Positions 61,892 through 64,000 of a DNA stretch of 64,000 nucleotides are shown here, one piece after another. The notes under the pieces are model-generated. The model was not told the DNA's origin. It saw only the letters and a program-made list of their open reading frames with translations, and ran no database searches. A program made the position numbers and the translations under genes. The first letter of the stretch is position 1; every line of letters starts with the position of its first letter. This DNA is from Arthrobacter sp. C2 (GTDB taxonomy: Bacteria > Actinomycetota > Actinomycetes > Actinomycetales > Micrococcaceae), in contig CP042428.1 of assembly GCA_024207135.1 (NCBI GenBank), positions 4,216,001 through 4,280,000 of the forward strand, written 5' to 3'.

Positions 61892-62727
61892 CCGGTAGCC
61901 TCGGCAGCGGCCAGCAGGCGCGGCCCGATCTTTTCCACCAGCGCGGCCAGATCCCGTCCGGGGTCCAGCGACGCGTCGTACACGCTTTCCAGGGCCATGG
62001 CGCCCAGCCAAACCCGGGCGCGCCACGCCGCATCCGGGCCCGGTGCGATGGCGTCGATGGCATCCGCGCCGTGCCACATGGACAGGTAGGCGGTGTTCAG
62101 CGCCGGATCCCAGGCGGAGGCCAGGTCCCAGTCGATGATTCCGCGCAGCGTACCCTCGCTCCAGCGCATGTTGTGCCCGGCCAGATCCCCGTGGACCAGC
62201 GAGGCGGGCACCGATGCAAAATCCCCGATGGTGTCCAGGACCCGCCGGGCGGCCCCGGCCAGATCGGCGGGCAGCGCCGCCAGCGCCGCGTCGGCCTTCT
62301 GCCCGGTCCATGGTCCGCGGAAGGAAAACGGCGGCGCCAGCAGGTGGGCGATCGGCCCGAGGTCCACGACGGCAAGTTCCTCCAGCACCGCGCGCAGCGC
62401 GGCCGGATCGCCGGTGTGCGGCGGATGCGCGGCGCCCGGGACATAGCGCTGGACGACGGCGGAGAACCCCGCGCCGTCCCACACCTCGCTCAGGGCGGTG
62501 GGCAGCAGGAAGCTGAACCGGCCCGAGAGCGCCTCGATGAGGTCCACGCATCGTTGCATCTCCCGGGCGGCGCCGGGTGTGCGGCTCATGCGCATCACCG
62601 CCTCCCCGGGGGCCACCAGCACCAGGTGGAACTGTCCTCCCTCGTCGACGTGCCCGGACTTCCAATTCGGACCCGGGAACAGGGCGTTGGCCAGCTCGTA
62701 TTCACGGGGCAGCGCTTCTCTACTCAT
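61888..62727 (-). CDS. Aminoglycoside phosphotransferase (APH) family kinase
   Basis: This 279-residue protein has the APH/choline-kinase catalytic loop LVHGDLAGHNMRW (HGD-x4-N) and the metal-binding GIIDWDLAS. The N-terminal lobe is short, with VLVAPGEAVMRMSR in place of the usual Lys strand. Family members phosphorylate antibiotics or small metabolites such as homoserine or choline. Context gives no hint of substrate, and antibiotic resistance should not be assumed. ATG 62727 follows AAGGA. The 3' ends of this gene and DeoR overlap by 4 bases. Confidence 0.85.
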   Translation of the reverse strand: MSREALPREYELANALFPGPNWKSGHVDEGGQFHLVLVAPGEAVMRMSRTPGAAREMQRCVDLIEALSGRFSFLLPTALSEVWDGAGFSAVVQRYVPGAAHPPHTGDPAALRAVLEELAVVDLGPIAHLLAPPFSFRGPWTGQKADAALAALPADLAGAARRVLDTIGDFASVPASLVHGDLAGHNMRWSEGTLRGIIDWDLASAWDPALNTAYLSMWHGADAIDAIAPGPDAAWRARVWLGAMALESVYDASLDPGRDLAALVEKIGPRLLAAAEATG

Positions 62728-62790
62728 CCTTCCATCCTTGCAGGTCAGCGGGTGTGTGGGCACACAGGCCCAGCACGTAGGATCGAAGGC

Positions 62791-63603
62791 ATGAGCCCAA
62801 ACGCGTCGGAGAACACCGCATCCAGCGAGTCCCTGGGGCGCACCGGCCCCGAGCCCGTAACCCGCCGCGGGCTGAAGATCGAGTTGCTGATTGTCCTGGG
62901 GCTGTCCCTGGGGCAATCGGGCATCTACTCGATCGTGAACCTCATCGACAAGATGACCCGGGCACCGCTGGGCTCGCAGACCACCTCGTTGAACAACTCG
63001 CTGAACCAGCGCCAGTACTTCGACTTGACCTACCAGTTGCTGGATATCTTTTTTGCCCTGGTGCCGGTGATGCTGGTCTTCTACCTGCTCTGGAGGATTC
63101 CGGGAGGCAATCCCTTTGCCCGGCTCGGCTTCGATGCGGCCAGGCCGTTGCGCGACCTGGGGTGGGGAGCCGGATTGTTTCTGGCCATGGGGCTTGGAAC
63201 CCTGGGCGTTTATGCGGCCGGCCGGGCCCTGGGGCTGACCACCATCATCGTGCCGGCGGCGCTGGACGACTACTGGTGGACGGTTCCGGTGCTGGTCTTC
63301 TCCGCGATCCGCCACGGCATCCTGGAAGAAGTCATTGTCGTCGGATACCTCTTTGAGCGCCTGGGGCGCCTGGGCTGGGGCAAGTGGCAGATCATCTGTG
63401 CCAGTGCCGTGCTGCGCGGCAGCTACCACCTGTACCAGGGGATCGGCCCATTCATCGGCAACGTCGCCATGGGAGTTGTTTTTGGCTGGGTGTATTCCAG
63501 GAAGGGAAGGGTTATGCCCCTGGTGATCGCCCACGCCTTGCTGGACATCGCAGGGTTCGTCGGTTACGCGTTGCTCGGCCCGGCCATTGGGCTGGGCACG
63601 TAA
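62791..63603 (+). CDS. CPBP family intramembrane protease/bacteriocin-immunity-like protein
   Basis: This 270-residue protein has about seven hydrophobic spans after a polar N-terminus of about 30 residues. The CPBP (Abi) motifs are ILEEVIVVGYLFERL (motif 1, Glu-Glu), the His in LRGSYHLYQG (motif 2) and IAHALLDIAGF (motif 3). The Arg that usually follows the Glu pair (EExxxR) is Val here. Eukaryotic homologues are CaaX proteases; bacterial functions are mostly unknown. ATG 62791 lies after GATCGAAGG and is divergent from the APH gene by 63 bases. Confidence 0.88.
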   Translation: MSPNASENTASSESLGRTGPEPVTRRGLKIELLIVLGLSLGQSGIYSIVNLIDKMTRAPLGSQTTSLNNSLNQRQYFDLTYQLLDIFFALVPVMLVFYLLWRIPGGNPFARLGFDAARPLRDLGWGAGLFLAMGLGTLGVYAAGRALGLTTIIVPAALDDYWWTVPVLVFSAIRHGILEEVIVVGYLFERLGRLGWGKWQIICASAVLRGSYHLYQGIGPFIGNVAMGVVFGWVYSRKGRVMPLVIAHALLDIAGFVGYALLGPAIGLGT

Positions 63604-63750
63604 ACCACGGTTTGATGACGTTTGATGCAAAGGCTTGAGTTCCTGGGCAACCCCATTAGGCTCGGGGGAAGCCGGCAACCGCGCCCAAGGCGCGCTTTCC
63701 GGCCGGACGCCCGGCGGCAGGAGCCCGGCGCATCGAGCAAGGAGCCGGAC

Positions 63751-64000
63751 ATGCCCAATCCCATGAGCGCGAAGACGATGTTCCGGCTGGGATTGCTCCT
63801 GGGGATCGTCGGGGTGCTCTTCTACGTCGTCCTGACGCCGCTGCTGGGCTGGGCGATCACCCGGTTCAGCTTCTACAACGCCGCAATCACGATGCTCGGA
63901 GGGCTTTTCTCGCTGCTTCAGCAAGGCACGTTCTTTGGTGGCCTGTTCCTGATGGCGGGATCCTTCGTGGTGCGCTCCGCCGAGGAAGCCGTGGCCGGGG
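63751..64000 (+). CDS. Small membrane protein, 3' end outside the window (partial)
   Basis: ATG 63751 follows AAGGAGCCGG and opens a frame to the window end (83 codons visible). It has two hydrophobic segments, LGLLLGIVGVLFYVVLTPLL and FFGGLFLMAGSFVV, joined by a polar loop. I do not recognise the family. The 63604-63750 interval before it holds no gene. Confidence 0.75.
   Translation, partial: MPNPMSAKTMFRLGLLLGIVGVLFYVVLTPLLGWAITRFSFYNAAITMLGGLFSLLQQGTFFGGLFLMAGSFVVRSAEEAVAG

Noticed and set aside
61888-63924. 678-codon minus-strand frame suggesting a long N-terminal extension of the APH kinase
   Set aside because: The extension runs antisense through the CPBP gene; the kinase start at 62727 has a good ribosome site.

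Overview
The window is high-GC (roughly two thirds G+C) actinobacterial chromosomal DNA with short intergenic gaps, strong GGAGG-type ribosome sites and frequent 4-base ATGA/GTGA gene overlaps. Gene content (threonine dehydrogenase/KBL pair, a hut operon of actinobacterial type, NylB-like hydrolases, VanA/VanB-type Rieske system, CPBP and TerC proteins) suggests a soil Micrococcaceae member (Arthrobacter, Paeniglutamicibacter or Glutamicibacter-like). This is inferred from protein resemblance only. No rRNA, tRNA, CRISPR array or insertion sequence was seen.

Layout. 1-6.4 kb: tail of a peptide-type ABC importer operon (binding protein, two permeases, two ATPases) plus a Gfo/Idh/MocA oxidoreductase. 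6.5-9.9 kb: LysR regulator divergent from tdh-kbl (threonine to glycine plus acetyl-CoA). 10-12.5 kb: accessory patch with a 39-residue Lys/Ser/Ala protein, a gene fragment, a small stress membrane protein, a decayed NylB-like hydrolase and a helix-turn-helix protein. 12.6-19.7 kb: GntR regulator divergent from a seven-gene catabolic operon (Rieske oxygenase, cupin/HutD-like protein, zinc deacylase, polar amino-acid ABC importer, VanB-type reductase). 20-22.7 kb: ferritin, TerC and UspA. 22.7-29.5 kb (minus): operon of a long-tailed ATP-grasp ligase, a NylB-type serine hydrolase and an Orn/Lys/Arg-type decarboxylase. 30-35 kb: BCP-type peroxiredoxin, then an operon of SbnA/cysteine-synthase-like enzyme, FAD/NAD(P)-binding protein and Y4yA-type PLP enzyme. 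35-38.7 kb: TetR plus a rifampicin-phosphotransferase-like enzyme under a perfect palindrome. 39-42 kb: small genes, HutD, LysE-type exporter, lipoprotein. 42.1-50 kb: histidine utilisation (hutH divergent from iclR-hutU-M20 hydrolase-hutF-hutI). 50.1-52.2 kb: glycosyltransferase divergent from TetR across a 27-bp palindrome. 52.4-53.6 kb: RelBE remnant and tpx. 53.7-61.9 kb: amino-sugar/tagatose-type regulon (SIS isomerase, ROK kinase, PfkB kinase, class II aldolase, sugar ABC importer, DeoR) with shared operator-like motifs. 61.9-64 kb: APH-type kinase, CPBP protein and a partial membrane protein.

The best candidates for undescribed biology are three operons with recognisable enzyme families but no pathway I can name: the Rieske/deacylase/importer operon (13.4-19.7 kb), the ATP-grasp/NylB-like/decarboxylase operon (22.7-29.5 kb) and the SbnA-like/FAD/Y4yA operon (31-35 kb). 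The last two lie back to back and each contains a PLP decarboxylase-fold enzyme. Several regulatory palindromes are clear enough to assign to the regulator beside them.
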